Notes under the pieces: model-generated
What the model was told of the DNA's origin: nothing
Databases searched by the model: none
The model's input: only the letters and a program-made list of their open reading frames with translations
DNA from: Nitrospirales bacterium LBB_01
GTDB lineage: Bacteria; Nitrospirota; Thermodesulfovibrionia; Thermodesulfovibrionales; Magnetobacteriaceae
Direction of reading: 5' to 3'
Assembly: GCA_004376055.2 (NCBI GenBank)
Contig: CP049016.1
Span: forward strand, 3,162,001 to 3,226,000
Length of the DNA stretch: 64,000 bases
Part shown: positions 1-9,565 of the stretch, one piece after another
Layout: each line of letters begins with the position of its first letter
Numbering within the stretch: the first letter of the stretch is position 1
Position numbers and translations under genes: made by a program

Positions 1-791
1 CAGAGGTTGGAATCAAAATGCCTGATATAAAAAAAACCATGCTTGAGGCCCGTCTGCAGAAAAGACTAAAAGCGCTTGGGTTTGACACTTTTAACCAGTA
101 CATAGAGTATGTGTTTAGCCCTAAGGGGCGCGATGCTGAAATTATAAATTTTATAGACGTTGTCACAACAAATAAGACCGATTTTTTCAGAGAGCCCAAC
201 CACTTTGAATACCTGACCTCAACCGCCCTGCCGACTCTCATCAGAACCCATGGTGCAGGCGTAAGGCGAAAACTTATGGTCTGGAGCGCTGGGTGCTCTA
301 CCGGAGAAGAGCCCTACACGCTCACTATGGTTCTTGATAACTATGGGCTTAAGCAATACAACGGGGTGTTCAGTTTTACGTTGATAGCGACGGATATTTC
401 CTCACGAGTGCTTGAAAAAGCCCAAAGCGGCGTGTATGAAGAGGAAAAAGTAGCTCCCATACCTATGGAGATGAAAAAGCGGTATCTGTTACGAAGCAAA
501 GACAGGAGCAAAAAAATTGTGAAAATAGTGCCTGAGCTAAGGTCTATGATAAAGTTTCGCCGTCTTAATTTCATGGAAGGGGATTTTGGATTCAGAGAAG
601 AGATGGATATAATTTTTTGCAGAAATGTGGTTATATATTTTGATAAACAGACGCAGGAAAAACTTCTGAACAAATTCAGCCGCTATCTGATTCCCGGAGG
701 ATATTTGTTTATGGGGCATTCGGAAACTATTGCCGGATTAAAAGTGCCGTTTGTGCAGGTAGCGCCTACCGTTTACAGGGTTGCTCATTGA
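1..791 (+). CDS. cheR: CheR, chemotaxis protein methyltransferase (5' end cut by window)
   Basis: SAM-dependent methyltransferase that methylates glutamates on chemoreceptors. The frame is open from the first base: the codons before the first ATG (position 18) read EVGIK and join the family motif in which a GI segment precedes KKTMLEARL, so the true start lies outside the window. The N-terminal helical domain is followed by the SAM-binding motif WSAGCSTGEEPYTL and the late motif FCRNVVIYFD. The stop codon overlaps the TTG start of cheD, so the two are translationally coupled; with cheB they form an adaptation operon in which CheR and CheB act in opposite directions. Confidence 0.95.
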   Translation, partial: EVGIKMPDIKKTMLEARLQKRLKALGFDTFNQYIEYVFSPKGRDAEIINFIDVVTTNKTDFFREPNHFEYLTSTALPTLIRTHGAGVRRKLMVWSAGCSTGEEPYTLTMVLDNYGLKQYNGVFSFTLIATDISSRVLEKAQSGVYEEEKVAPIPMEMKKRYLLRSKDRSKKIVKIVPELRSMIKFRRLNFMEGDFGFREEMDIIFCRNVVIYFDKQTQEKLLNKFSRYLIPGGYLFMGHSETIAGLKVPFVQVAPTVYRVAH

Positions 792-1330
792 AGATATCTG
801 AAATACGCCTGCCAATCGTTTTCTTAAAGCCCGGAGAGCTACACATGGGAACAAACCACGTAGCAGTGCACACGGTGCTGGGCTCCTGTGTCTCCGTAAC
901 GATGTATAATCCGCATAAGGGACTTGCCGCTATGTGTCACGGGTTGCTTCCTAACTGCGGCTGTGAGTGTGGGAGTTGCCCGGAAAAAATGAAATACGTG
1001 GAGTGTTCCATAGTGCATATGATAAATTGGTTTTACAAAGCAGGAGTTGATAAGTCTCAGATAGAAACTAAAGTGTTTGGCGGCGGTGATGTGCTTGATA
1101 AAGGGCATTGCGTTAACGCTCTCCCTCCTGAAAGGCAAAGACTGAGTGTTGGTAGCCAAAACATAAAAGCTGCATTAAAAGTGCTTGATGAGGCCGGTTT
1201 TAAGATAAGCGCTAAAGATGTCGGGGGCAATTTAGGCAGAAAGATGTTTTTCTTTACAGATAACGGCGAGGTCTTACTACGGAAAATTAAAAAGACCTGT
1301 ACTTCAAGCCAAAAGCAGATGGCTTATTAA
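788..1330 (+). CDS. cheD: CheD, chemoreceptor glutamine deamidase
   Basis: Deamidates glutamines on chemoreceptors to glutamate, making methylation sites for CheR. The TTG start overlaps the cheR TGA by two bases, so translation is coupled. The catalytic Cys lies in VLGSCVSV and the His in AMCHGLLP, both intact. A Cys-rich insertion (CGCECGSC, about residues 58-65) directly after the His motif is not a standard catalytic part; it could bind metal or be a lineage insertion. The length of 180 residues is usual for CheD. The family assignment is firm; the role of the Cys cluster is unknown. Confidence 0.93.
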   Translation: MKISEIRLPIVFLKPGELHMGTNHVAVHTVLGSCVSVTMYNPHKGLAAMCHGLLPNCGCECGSCPEKMKYVECSIVHMINWFYKAGVDKSQIETKVFGGGDVLDKGHCVNALPPERQRLSVGSQNIKAALKVLDEAGFKISAKDVGGNLGRKMFFFTDNGEVLLRKIKKTCTSSQKQMAY

Positions 1331-1346
1331 GCATAATGGAGCGTAT

Positions 1347-2429
1347 GTGGGCTTAGGCTTCGTATCAAAGAAAATAAAAGTGTTGATTGTCGATGATTCG
1401 GCAGTGGTAAGACAGACACTTTTGACAATACTGTCTTCAGATCCAATGATTGAGGTTATAGGCACGGCATCGGATCCGTATGCTGCGGTAAATAAGATAC
1501 ATGAGTCCCCGCCTGATGTAATCACACTTGACGTAGAAATGCCGCGGATGGATGGGATAACGTTCCTTAAAAAAATAATGACTCAGAATCCGATACCTGT
1601 CGTTATGTGTTCAACCCTTACAGACAGAGGCTCAGAGACAGCGCTTAAGGCTCTTGAGTATGGGGCAGTGGATATAATAAGTAAGCCGCGTGTGGGCACT
1701 AAGCAGTTTTTAGAGGATTCGCGCGTACAGATATGTGACACAATAAAGGCAGCGGCGTCATCGCGCTTAAGAAAGATATCTCCCATAGATCAAAAGGTAG
1801 CGCCAAAACTTACGGCTGACGCCGTAATTTCAAAAGCGCCCTCACAGGCTATGATTCAAACTACGGAAAAAGTGGTCATCGTGGGGGCCTCAACTGGAGG
1901 CACAGAGGCGTTAAAGGTATTTTTAGAGGATTTCCCTATGGATTGCCCCGGCATAGTTATAGTACAGCACATGCCTGAGCATTTTACGGCGGCTTTTGCA
2001 AGACGTTTGGACAGTATATGCACAATAAACGTCAAAGAGGCATCGGATAATGACTCCGTGATAAGAGGCAGGGCATTGATTGCTCCCGGCAACAAGCACA
2101 CTATGATAAAGCGAAGCGGTGCGCGGTACTACGTTGAAGTTAAAGACGGCCCGCTTGTCAGCAGACACAGACCATCTGTGGATGTATTATTCCGGTCAGC
2201 CTCGCGTTATGCCGGTAAAAACGCAGTTGGAGTTATAATGACCGGTATGGGGGATGACGGAGCGCGCGGAATGATGGAGATGAAAGAGTCAGGGGCTTTC
2301 AATATTGCTCAGGATGAGGCCTCCTGCATAGTGTTTGGAATGCCGAATGAGGCTATTAAGCATGGCGGTGTTGATAAGGTTCTCCCTCTGGACAGGATTG
2401 CAAGAGAGGTTATAAGAATATGCGGTTAG
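1347..2429 (+). CDS. cheB: CheB, protein-glutamate methylesterase/glutaminase
   Basis: Response-regulator methylesterase that removes methyl groups from chemoreceptors and so resets their signalling. The GTG start lies 16 bases after cheD. The N-terminal receiver domain (residues about 9-125) has its phosphoacceptor Asp in [10 protein letters not shown] (about D62). The C-terminal esterase domain (about 175-360) carries the triad: Ser in GASTGG (about S182), His in VQHMPE, and Asp in MTGMGDDGA. With cheR and cheD it completes the adaptation module; no cheA, cheW or cheY is seen nearby, so they are probably upstream of the window. Confidence 0.95.
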   Translation: MGLGFVSKKIKVLIVDDSAVVRQTLLTILSSDPMIEVIGTASDPYAAVNKIHESPPDVITLDVEMPRMDGITFLKKIMTQNPIPVVMCSTLTDRGSETALKALEYGAVDIISKPRVGTKQFLEDSRVQICDTIKAAASSRLRKISPIDQKVAPKLTADAVISKAPSQAMIQTTEKVVIVGASTGGTEALKVFLEDFPMDCPGIVIVQHMPEHFTAAFARRLDSICTINVKEASDNDSVIRGRALIAPGNKHTMIKRSGARYYVEVKDGPLVSRHRPSVDVLFRSASRYAGKNAVGVIMTGMGDDGARGMMEMKESGAFNIAQDEASCIVFGMPNEAIKHGGVDKVLPLDRIAREVIRICG

Positions 2430-2621
2430 AGCGCATCATCACACTTTGTTTTCATTAGCGCTGACACGATTTATTTCTTACTGTTCGTTGATTATCAAAC
2501 CGTTATAGTTGCCTATCGTCACGATACTAAAGCCGCTATTATTAGCAATGCTAAGGTTCCGACAATTTTAAAAATTATAATTATTCCTTTTGCAGCAATA
2601 TCAAAAAAAGAAGTTCCATCT

Positions 2622-2649
2622 TGACTTCTGTATATGTCAGGAATATACT
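2622..2649 (+). promoter_or_regulatory. Sigma70-type promoter of the BrnT/BrnA-like pair
   Basis: TTGACT at 2622-2627 and TATACT at 2644-2649 are separated by 16 bp. The expected transcription start, about seven bases after the -10, falls at the ATG at 2657 and no ribosome binding site precedes it, so the toxin mRNA may be leaderless. The upstream gap 2430-2621 holds no convincing gene; it has only a short hydrophobic minus-strand frame without a start codon. Confidence 0.6.
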
Positions 2650-2656
2650 AAATTAG

Positions 2657-2962
2657 ATGGATATTTTTAATCTTCTTAATGAATGCAGAGGGTTTGAGTG
2701 GGATGCGCACAATGCTGAGAAGAATCGGCAAAAACACCGTGTTATACCTCCTGAATGTGAACAGGTATTTCTTAATCGCCCACTGGTGGTTGCAGATGAT
2801 GAAAAACATTCCGAAAAGGAAAAACGGCTCTATGCCCTCGGACACACGGATACTGACAGAATGCTCTTTATTGTATTTACAATCCGTTTGGATAAAATCC
2901 GAGTTATCTCGGCAAGGGACATGAGTGATAAAGAAAGGAGGGTGTATCAATCACATGAATAA
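2657..2962 (+). CDS. BrnT-like toxin (putative ribonuclease)
   Basis: Small 101-residue protein resembling BrnT toxins, which are RelE-fold ribonucleases of type II toxin-antitoxin pairs. It shows the FEWDAHNAEKNRQKH segment, a central acidic stretch ending KHSEKEKRLYALG, and the C-terminal core IRVISARDMSDKERRVY, all usual for the family. The first 12 residues before FEWD are longer than in the shortest members but are known in this subfamily. Its stop overlaps the antitoxin start at 2955, matching the toxin-first order of BrnTA operons. No ribosome binding site is visible; the promoter -10 sits only eight bases upstream. Confidence 0.8.
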   Translation: MDIFNLLNECRGFEWDAHNAEKNRQKHRVIPPECEQVFLNRPLVVADDEKHSEKEKRLYALGHTDTDRMLFIVFTIRLDKIRVISARDMSDKERRVYQSHE

Positions 2963-3224
2963 GAACATCCCAGATTTTGCAACAGAAGACGAGGAAAGGG
3001 CATTCTGGAACACCCATGATTCCAGCGATTTTGTTGATTGGAAAAAGGCAAAACAGATTGTACTATCTGAGCTAAAGCCCACGCTTAGAACCATATCGCT
3101 CAGGCTTCCGGAATCTATGATTGCTGAGTTGAAACTTCTTGCCCATAAAAAAGATGTGCCCTACCAGGCGCTCCTTAAGATGTTTCTGTCGGAAAAGATA
3201 GCCGAGGAACTCAAGGTTCACTAA
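2955..3224 (+). CDS. BrnA-like antitoxin (CopG/ribbon-helix-helix)
   Basis: An 89-residue antitoxin partner. I chose the ATG at 2955 over the GTG at 2925 because AAAGGAGGG lies 12 bases before it and family similarity starts there. The C-terminal half (TISLRLPESMIAELKLLAHK, then YQALLKMFLSEKI) is the ribbon-helix-helix DNA-binding unit that binds the toxin and represses the operon in characterised BrnTA pairs. The ORF overlaps the toxin gene by eight bases and its TAA is followed immediately by the hisD ATG, so hisD may be partly co-transcribed with the pair. Confidence 0.78.
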   Translation: MNKNIPDFATEDEERAFWNTHDSSDFVDWKKAKQIVLSELKPTLRTISLRLPESMIAELKLLAHKKDVPYQALLKMFLSEKIAEELKVH

Positions 3225-4541
3225 ATGAGAGAAATCTATACAAAAAATGAGTTTAAAGCATTCAGAGAAATTCTCAGAAGAAGGGCTTTGGGGACTAACT
3301 CTGACCTTGCGGGAGAGGGGAATCCCCTTCAGGGGACAGTCAGCGAGATTATAAAAAACATACGTGATAGAGGCGATAGTGCATTAAGACAATATACGCA
3401 GCAATTTGACAAGGTAGAGCTTAATGAGCTAAGGATACCGGAAAGCGTAATAGAGCAAAGCGCACAAACCGTTGAACCAAAAATTGTAAAAGCCCTGAAA
3501 CTTTCCATGGAACGGATACGTCGTTTTCACAAAAGGCAGCTTGAAAAGAGCTGGAGATACTCGTATAAAGGAGCGGAACTGGGGCAGTTAATCAGACCTC
3601 TTGAGCGTGTGGGAGTTTACGTGCCGGGAGGCAAGGCATCGTATCCCTCAACGGTGCTGATGAACGTCATACCAGCTCAGACGGCAGGAGTGAAAGAGAT
3701 TGCCCTATGTGTGCCAACCCCTCAAGGGGAGCTAAACCCCTACGTTATGAGAGCTATTTGGGAACTGGGAATAACTGAGGTTTATCCGGTAGGGGGAGCA
3801 CAAGCGGTTGCGGCTATGGCTTATGGCACAGAAAGCATAAAAAAGGTCGATAAAATCACAGGCCCCGGAAACATGTACGTAGCTGAGGCTAAAAAGCAGG
3901 TTTTCGGTGTGGTTGATATAGATATGATAGCAGGCCCCTCAGAGATTCTCATAGTCTCCGATGACTCTGGAGACCCTGAGTTTATAGCGGCTGATTTACT
4001 CAGTCAGGCAGAGCACGATGAGATGGCATCATCTGTGCTGATAACAACTTCAAAAACAATGCTTGCCTCTGTTAAAAAAATGTTGAAAAGTAAACTTGAA
4101 ATGCTGCAAAGAGAAAATATAGCGCAGATATCACTTAACAATTTTGGAGCAATGGTTTATGCTGAAAGCATTGAACAGGCTTTTGAGTACTCTAATGAGA
4201 TAGCGCCGGAACACTTGGAGATAATGGTGGAAAATCCTGACGAGTGTGTCAGTTTGGTGAAAAATGCGGGAGCCGTATTTATTGGAAACTATTCAACAGA
4301 ACCGCTTGGCGATTACTGTGCTGGACCAAATCATACGCTTCCCACAAACGGCACATCTCGGTTTTTCTCACCACTTGGCGTTTATGATTTTATAAAACGA
4401 ACGAGTTATATAAATTTTTCAGAGGCAGGCTTTTTAAACATTGCAGATGCCGTCTTCGATTTGGCCTCATGCGAGGGACTTCACGGTCATGCCGACTCAG
4501 TGATGGTTAGATTAAAACGCCTTAAGGGAAAGCAGCAATAG
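3225..4541 (+). CDS. hisD: Histidinol dehydrogenase
   Basis: Catalyses the last two steps of histidine synthesis, oxidising histidinol to histidine with NAD and zinc. The 438 residues match the family length. Signature segments are present: [18 protein letters not shown], the core [16 protein letters not shown], the zinc Gln/His pair in SQAEHDE, the catalytic EHLE segment and the C-terminal [20 protein letters not shown]. No other his gene is nearby, so it is a stand-alone copy placed directly behind a toxin-antitoxin pair. It converges with the HD-GYP gene, with one base between the two stop codons. Confidence 0.96.
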   Translation: MREIYTKNEFKAFREILRRRALGTNSDLAGEGNPLQGTVSEIIKNIRDRGDSALRQYTQQFDKVELNELRIPESVIEQSAQTVEPKIVKALKLSMERIRRFHKRQLEKSWRYSYKGAELGQLIRPLERVGVYVPGGKASYPSTVLMNVIPAQTAGVKEIALCVPTPQGELNPYVMRAIWELGITEVYPVGGAQAVAAMAYGTESIKKVDKITGPGNMYVAEAKKQVFGVVDIDMIAGPSEILIVSDDSGDPEFIAADLLSQAEHDEMASSVLITTSKTMLASVKKMLKSKLEMLQRENIAQISLNNFGAMVYAESIEQAFEYSNEIAPEHLEIMVENPDECVSLVKNAGAVFIGNYSTEPLGDYCAGPNHTLPTNGTSRFFSPLGVYDFIKRTSYINFSEAGFLNIADAVFDLASCEGLHGHADSVMVRLKRLKGKQQ

Positions 4542-4542
4542 A

Positions 4543-5532
4543 TTATTTACTAAAAATCAAAACAAATTTTGAAAATATCTCCTCCTGAAAATGGTGCAGC
4601 ATTTGTTCTTTCATAAGTTTCAGGGCTTCAAATGGGCTCATAGCCTGCTTATAAGAGCGCTCGGCGGTGATAGCGTCAAACACATCCGAGATACAGCCGA
4701 TTCTGCCATAAGGGTGGATTTCGTCCTTTTTCAACCTGAGAGGATATCCGGTTCCGTCCTCTCTTTCATGATGCTGCATTACGATAATTTTACACTCCTC
4801 GCTTAATTGATCAGCCTCTTTAAGTATCTTGTACCCTTGATAAGGATGAGTTCGCATCTTAAACATCTCGTCATCGGTAAGACGGCCGGGTTTGTTGATT
4901 ATCTCAGGGGGTACTTTGGTTTTACCGATGTCATGAAGAAAAAACCCTGCGCCAAGTTCGTGCATATCATGAGCGTCTGAGTTTTTAAAAATTTCCTTAG
5001 ATACCATTATTGACAGTATTCCAACATTTACCGAGTGCGTATAGGTGTAGTAGTCGTGCGAGGTAATATTAAGCAGGTAACCTGAGGTCTCAGGTTCCCT
5101 AAGAATCAAATCAACCAAATCAGAGACAACATCTTTTGATGTCTTAATGTTTTCAGCCGTTGGGCTTTCAAGCAGTTTTCCCATCATCCGAAGGGATGCG
5201 TCGTAAACTCGTTTTGCTTTTTCCTCTTTAGGCATTTTTGTGTCTCTTATGGCTTCTTTAAGATCATCCGGCATTAGTTTATCTGGCTGCCACGTATCTG
5301 GCGGTGTCAGATTTTTATCGGAATGGCTGATGTTTTCCACATTTTCTATCTTTAAGATGCCCTTATCGGTATCTATGACAACATCTTTGATTTTGTTTTT
5401 GATTATCTGCTCAATCTGGCTTTCGTGTGTTATTACAAATTCATTTTTAATAAACGGATGTTTAAACCATGACTCAGAAATTTTGATATACATTCCGATT
5501 TTAAGCTCTTTTGCTTTGATTGTTTTAAGCAT
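4543..5532 (-). CDS. HD-GYP domain protein, probable c-di-GMP phosphodiesterase
   Basis: Residues about 1-60 form the DUF3391-type N-terminal domain (start MLKTIKAKELKIGMYI). Residues about 130-310 form an HD-GYP domain with the metal motif HDIGK and the diagnostic HHEREDGTGYP, so it is probably active in hydrolysing cyclic di-GMP. There is no receiver or membrane segment, so it is cytosolic. The ATG follows GGAGG in its upstream region. It stands alone on the minus strand between hisD and the hyf-like operon and most likely links c-di-GMP level to motility or surface polysaccharide. Confidence 0.88.
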   Translation of the reverse strand: MLKTIKAKELKIGMYIKISESWFKHPFIKNEFVITHESQIEQIIKNKIKDVVIDTDKGILKIENVENISHSDKNLTPPDTWQPDKLMPDDLKEAIRDTKMPKEEKAKRVYDASLRMMGKLLESPTAENIKTSKDVVSDLVDLILREPETSGYLLNITSHDYYTYTHSVNVGILSIMVSKEIFKNSDAHDMHELGAGFFLHDIGKTKVPPEIINKPGRLTDDEMFKMRTHPYQGYKILKEADQLSEECKIIVMQHHEREDGTGYPLRLKKDEIHPYGRIGCISDVFDAITAERSYKQAMSPFEALKLMKEQMLHHFQEEIFSKFVLIFSK

Positions 5533-5657
5533 CTCTTATTCCTCCAACCACTTTACCTGTACAAAGGCTTCTATGTCTCTAACTCATATTGCTAACACTA
5601 TTGTAACACGTTGAGTCGTCTTGATTCTGTATTATATTTCATTAAAACTAATTGCTA

Positions 5658-6395
5658 CTATCTGCCTAAAAACCTCATCAGTGCATTAATAACAACCAGT
5701 GGATGCGGCGGACAGCCTGCAATATATAAATTGGGGTTGATTTTGTTTAGAAATGTCCTGTCTATAGCTTGTGAACCGGCAAATATCCCGCCGCTTAGGG
5801 CACACGTGCCTACAAGGATTAAAACTTTTGGCTCAGGGATTGTGCGATAGGTCTCTTCAAGTGCATGTGTCATATTCCTTGTAATCGGCCCCGTTACAAC
5901 GAGAGCATCAGCGTGAAGCGGCGACGTTACAAATTCTATCCCAAACCGCCCTATGTCAAAGTTAACGCTTGAAAGCGCATTTAACTCAAGCTCACAGCCG
6001 TTACATCCGCCCGCCGATACTGAGCGTAGCTTAAACGATTTATTAAATAACTTTACAATATGTTTATCTGGTACTATAACAGGCTCTCTGTGCCCAGAGC
6101 TTATCACAAGGTCTTTTAAATCGGTTGAGGCTAAATCAGTCTGATTTGTAAAACGTATGATACCTTCTGGGCAAACCCTTGAACACTCAGGACATAGTAT
6201 GCACTTTGATAAATCTATCGTTATAGGATTATACGTTATTGCCGACACAGGACACACATCCATACACCTGTAGCAGGCATTAGCGCACTTACCATCCGAT
6301 ATCTTTGGCAGCCCTCTGAAATTATCCGGCGGCAGCGCCATATCCTTAATGCTCCGAAAACCCTGATTTAATTTCGTCTTTATCGCACTAAACAT
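5658..6395 (-). CDS. Ferredoxin-NuoB fusion, Hyf-like small subunit (HyfI/HycF type)
   Basis: The N-terminal part carries two 4Fe-4S clusters (CANACYRCMDVCP and CILCPECSRVCP, residues about 37-80). The C-terminal part is a NuoB/HycG-type small subunit with the proximal-cluster Cys motif GGCNGCELE (about residue 128), a later VGTCALSGG and the final AGCPPHP. In E. coli Hyf/Hyc the ferredoxin (HycF) and small subunit are separate proteins, so this is a fusion of the two electron-transfer modules. It is the last gene of the minus-strand hyf-like operon, 22 bases after the large subunit, and would pass electrons to or from it. Confidence 0.85.
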   Translation of the reverse strand: MFSAIKTKLNQGFRSIKDMALPPDNFRGLPKISDGKCANACYRCMDVCPVSAITYNPITIDLSKCILCPECSRVCPEGIIRFTNQTDLASTDLKDLVISSGHREPVIVPDKHIVKLFNKSFKLRSVSAGGCNGCELELNALSSVNFDIGRFGIEFVTSPLHADALVVTGPITRNMTHALEETYRTIPEPKVLILVGTCALSGGIFAGSQAIDRTFLNKINPNLYIAGCPPHPLVVINALMRFLGR

Positions 6396-6417
6396 TAATT
6401 ATCTGCTCCGTCCATTT

Positions 6418-7908
6418 CTATAAATCATGCCCGCTGAATGATAAGTCAAAACTCCTGTTACACAATGGAAAATCAGAAATTCCATTTCCTCTCATGGCAA
6501 GTGTGAGAGCTATCCAGTTATGAAATGAGGGGTCTGTTACGCGGTAGTGCAGAAGCTCGCTGTTGCGCCCTGTCATTGCCGCATGTGTCAGTCCTCCGCG
6601 CCATCCCTCCACTATAGTAACCACAAAGGAATCTGCCTTCATAAGCCGTGTCTCCTCTTTTATGCTGCCTGTCATAATGCCCATGTTTAGCCATCTGCGC
6701 AGAAGTTCAATGGATTGTGCTGTCTCAAGCACCCTAATGCGTGCCCTTGCCGCCACATCCCCTCCCTTTAGCAGCACAGGCTCTATGCTGTCTTTTACAT
6801 AGACCCCATATGGTTGATCAGCACGGGCGTCAATCGGAAGCCCTGAGGATTTCGCCGCTATTCCCACAAGGCCCGCCCGCCATGCAGCCTCTGTGCTCAC
6901 TGCCCCCATGTACTCAAGCTGAGACTGCACGCCGGGGTCATTGAAAAAGTATTCGTTTATGATTTCAAAATCTCTGTCAATAGCATCAAATATGCTTAAT
7001 ATCTGCTCACGGCTACGCAGCTCCAAATCGCTTAACACGCCGCCGGGACGAATTAAACCCCGCCCAAAACGGCAGCCGGAAATCAAGAGCATCGTATCCA
7101 TCACGGTGTTTCTTAGCCGCCCATAAGTTGAAGCTCCCGGCAAAAACCCAATATCAAGCGATATGCCGCTTAACCCCGATAAGTGCATTGCAATACGTTC
7201 AAATTCAAGCGCTATTGCGCGTATTATTTCTGCTCTGCCTGACACCCTCACTCCCGACATTGCCTCCATAGCAAGCGCATGTGCCCACACGTGCCCTATC
7301 ACAGTGTCTCCTGTTATTGACTCTGCAAGCGCTGATTTATTCATTGGGTTTCCGGCTGCAAAGAGCGACTCTACCCCTCTGTGCTGATACCCTGCCTGTA
7401 TCTCTAAATTAAACACATCCTCGCCGTGACACAAAAACCTGAAATGCCCGGACTCTGTAACTCCGCCATGAACCGGCCCAAGGGCTGTCTCATGAACCTC
7501 TCCGCCAGATGAACCATAAAACGGGTAATCGGCAATTGCGCTGCGTGTGCCATAGCCATACCTTACTGGTTTCAGCCACGGATGCCCCACAGGAACCACT
7601 CCGTACTCTTCATAGAGGTTTCGTTCAAACAACTGCATGGCAGGCACTGAGTTAGATATGGAATCGTACCTGCCGCCACGCTCTGTCTGCGCTGTAGCTA
7701 TCGTCAGATGATTTTGTATGTCATCGGATAGGACAGATATGACAGAAATGTTACCGTTTGGAGCCTCATAACCAAAAAACTGAATTATCCTTAAGCCCTG
7801 CTGAATTTGAACAACAATTCCCTCCATCATGTCGCTTAGATGCAACACTGGGATTTGCCGCCGCGGGATTGCCACAGTGTTATTTATGGTCAGCCACTTG
7901 CTTGTCAC
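6418..7908 (-). CDS. NuoCD/HyfG-like large subunit lacking Ni-Fe cysteines
   Basis: A 496-residue fusion of a NuoC-like N-terminal domain and a NuoD/HycE-like C-terminal domain (PVHGGVTESGHFRF, then QAGYQHRGVESLFA). In Ni-Fe hydrogenases two CxxC pairs bind nickel: CGIC near the start of the large domain and DPCxxC at the end. Here the first site reads ITGDTVIGH (about residues 196-204), with both Cys replaced, and the last residues NRSFDLSFSGHDL hold no CxxC. The protein therefore cannot bind a Ni-Fe centre and the complex is not a classic hydrogenase. It may work like complex I, oxidising a soluble donor and pumping ions. Confidence 0.88.
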   Translation of the reverse strand: MTSKWLTINNTVAIPRRQIPVLHLSDMMEGIVVQIQQGLRIIQFFGYEAPNGNISVISVLSDDIQNHLTIATAQTERGGRYDSISNSVPAMQLFERNLYEEYGVVPVGHPWLKPVRYGYGTRSAIADYPFYGSSGGEVHETALGPVHGGVTESGHFRFLCHGEDVFNLEIQAGYQHRGVESLFAAGNPMNKSALAESITGDTVIGHVWAHALAMEAMSGVRVSGRAEIIRAIALEFERIAMHLSGLSGISLDIGFLPGASTYGRLRNTVMDTMLLISGCRFGRGLIRPGGVLSDLELRSREQILSIFDAIDRDFEIINEYFFNDPGVQSQLEYMGAVSTEAAWRAGLVGIAAKSSGLPIDARADQPYGVYVKDSIEPVLLKGGDVAARARIRVLETAQSIELLRRWLNMGIMTGSIKEETRLMKADSFVVTIVEGWRGGLTHAAMTGRNSELLHYRVTDPSFHNWIALTLAMRGNGISDFPLCNRSFDLSFSGHDL

Positions 7909-7914
7909 AATGAT

Positions 7915-9387
7915 TTAATTGCCTCCTAATATGTACGCAGCGCCGTGTAACAACCAGTTTAACTCAAAAGGAATACTTATTCCGAGTATTATTATAATCA
8001 AAAGGAATACCCATTGCGGTAAAAGCGATAGTATTGGTTCTCTAACTGCCTCTTCAGTTTCATCACAGGCTGAGGGTATATCTGACGATAGCACCATCTT
8101 AAATACAGATTTAATTATGCCATACGCCGCCGTTGCCGATAGCAAAGTAAAAATGGCAAGCACTACCCATCGGCTGTCTGTCACCATTTGTTTTATAATC
8201 ATAAGTTCGCTTACGAAAATCCCTGAGGGTGGAATCCCTGTTATAAGCAAAGCTGCGGCAGCCAGTGTGACAGAGCTCTGAGGGATTTTCCTTATTCCCA
8301 GACAGATGCCGCTGGTTTTAATTGTGCCGTAAGTGTAAAGAAAATTCCCGCTGGTTAAAAACAGTGTGTGTTTTAGCAGGGAGTGACAAAGTGTGTGAAG
8401 CATGGCAGCATATATCGCAAAGCCGCCAAGACCCAACGCAGTTGCAAGCACCCCCATATGCGCTACAGTGGAATAGGCAAGCTTTCTTCTGAAATTATCA
8501 ACACGAGGGATAAAGACGGCCCCTGTGAGCATTGAGACAAGCCCAAGAGTAAGCAGCAATCCTCGTATAAATGAAATCATCGGAGTTGATGAGAAAATTT
8601 GATAGTATCTTAAAATAGCCAGAAATGCAGCGGCTTGCAATGTGCCTGAAAACATAGCAGAGGCAGGTGAGGGAGCCTTAGAGTGGGCATCGGGGAGCCA
8701 TGTGTGCATGGGAGACAGCCCCATCAGAGTGCCGTAGCCAACAAGAGCAAACGTAAAAGCCATTCCGCCCCAGAGAGGCGATATTATTGATGCATAATTT
8801 GAAAGGGTATCAATGCTAAGATTATGCCCTGTCACCTGCTCTGAGGCCTCAATCATAGAAAGCACTCCGATAAAGGAAAGCACAATGCCGACCGAACAGA
8901 TAAAGAGATGTTTCCACGCCGCCTCAAGAGATTCCTTATCCCTGTGATGCCAGATAAGTGTAGCAGCAGCAAGCGGCACAGCCCCTACAAAGACCCACAT
9001 AAGTGCCAGGTTTCGGCTTAATACAGCCCCTGTCACAACGGAAAGTAAAAACATCATGGCAGGCGCATACCAGTGGTCATAGAGCTGCGCCTCATCCATT
9101 TCCTTTAAGTAGAGGTTGCTATAAACTGCAGAGCCAAGAAATGAAATGTTTACAATGAACAGAAAGACAAAGCCCAACGTATCAGTGCCAAGTAGTTCGC
9201 CGTTTCTATAGACGCCGTTATATGGCAGTGTCGTTGATACTGCAAGATTAATCAATGAAACCACAATGAGAGCGCATCTATCCGCCTTTGACGACCTTAA
9301 CACGGCTGAGAGCATGGCGGCTGCCATAGGCAAAGTGATAATTGCAATTTCTTTAACCACGTGATAGTTCACTTGTATTTTCTTCAA
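7915..9387 (-). CDS. HyfF-like proton-pumping membrane subunit
   Basis: A 490-residue multi-spanning antiporter-type subunit of the Mrp/NuoLMN family. The core motifs MGLSPMHTWLPDAHSKAPSP and the later LAYSTVAHMGVL and HTLCHSLLKHTLFL carry the Lys and His residues of the ion channel. The highly hydrophobic C-terminus is typical. The start is uncertain: the given start is a TTG without a clear ribosome binding site, and an in-frame GTG five codons downstream is an alternative. The upstream 178 bases and a toxin-antitoxin pair separate it from hyfE, so the operon is interrupted here. Confidence 0.85.
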   Translation of the reverse strand: MKKIQVNYHVVKEIAIITLPMAAAMLSAVLRSSKADRCALIVVSLINLAVSTTLPYNGVYRNGELLGTDTLGFVFLFIVNISFLGSAVYSNLYLKEMDEAQLYDHWYAPAMMFLLSVVTGAVLSRNLALMWVFVGAVPLAAATLIWHHRDKESLEAAWKHLFICSVGIVLSFIGVLSMIEASEQVTGHNLSIDTLSNYASIISPLWGGMAFTFALVGYGTLMGLSPMHTWLPDAHSKAPSPASAMFSGTLQAAAFLAILRYYQIFSSTPMISFIRGLLLTLGLVSMLTGAVFIPRVDNFRRKLAYSTVAHMGVLATALGLGGFAIYAAMLHTLCHSLLKHTLFLTSGNFLYTYGTIKTSGICLGIRKIPQSSVTLAAAALLITGIPPSGIFVSELMIIKQMVTDSRWVVLAIFTLLSATAAYGIIKSVFKMVLSSDIPSACDETEEAVREPILSLLPQWVFLLIIIILGISIPFELNWLLHGAAYILGGN

Positions 9388-9565
9388 CTGTCGCTAACAT
9401 CTCTTAAACATTAACATTTCTAACGATTTAAGTTCCAGCTAAGGCCGCGCTGAGTATTCTATCAAAGCAAAGATATAATGGTGTGTATGCAATTTGTTTT
9501 AATAAGTAGATTTTGGGTTTTATATCCGGCGACATCCCTACCCAAACAAGTGTCCGTTAATTAAA

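Noticed and set aside
2430-2621. Short hydrophobic gene on the minus strand before the BrnT-like gene
   Set aside because: The frame of about 40 codons has no usable start codon or ribosome binding site; it may be a relic but cannot be supported.
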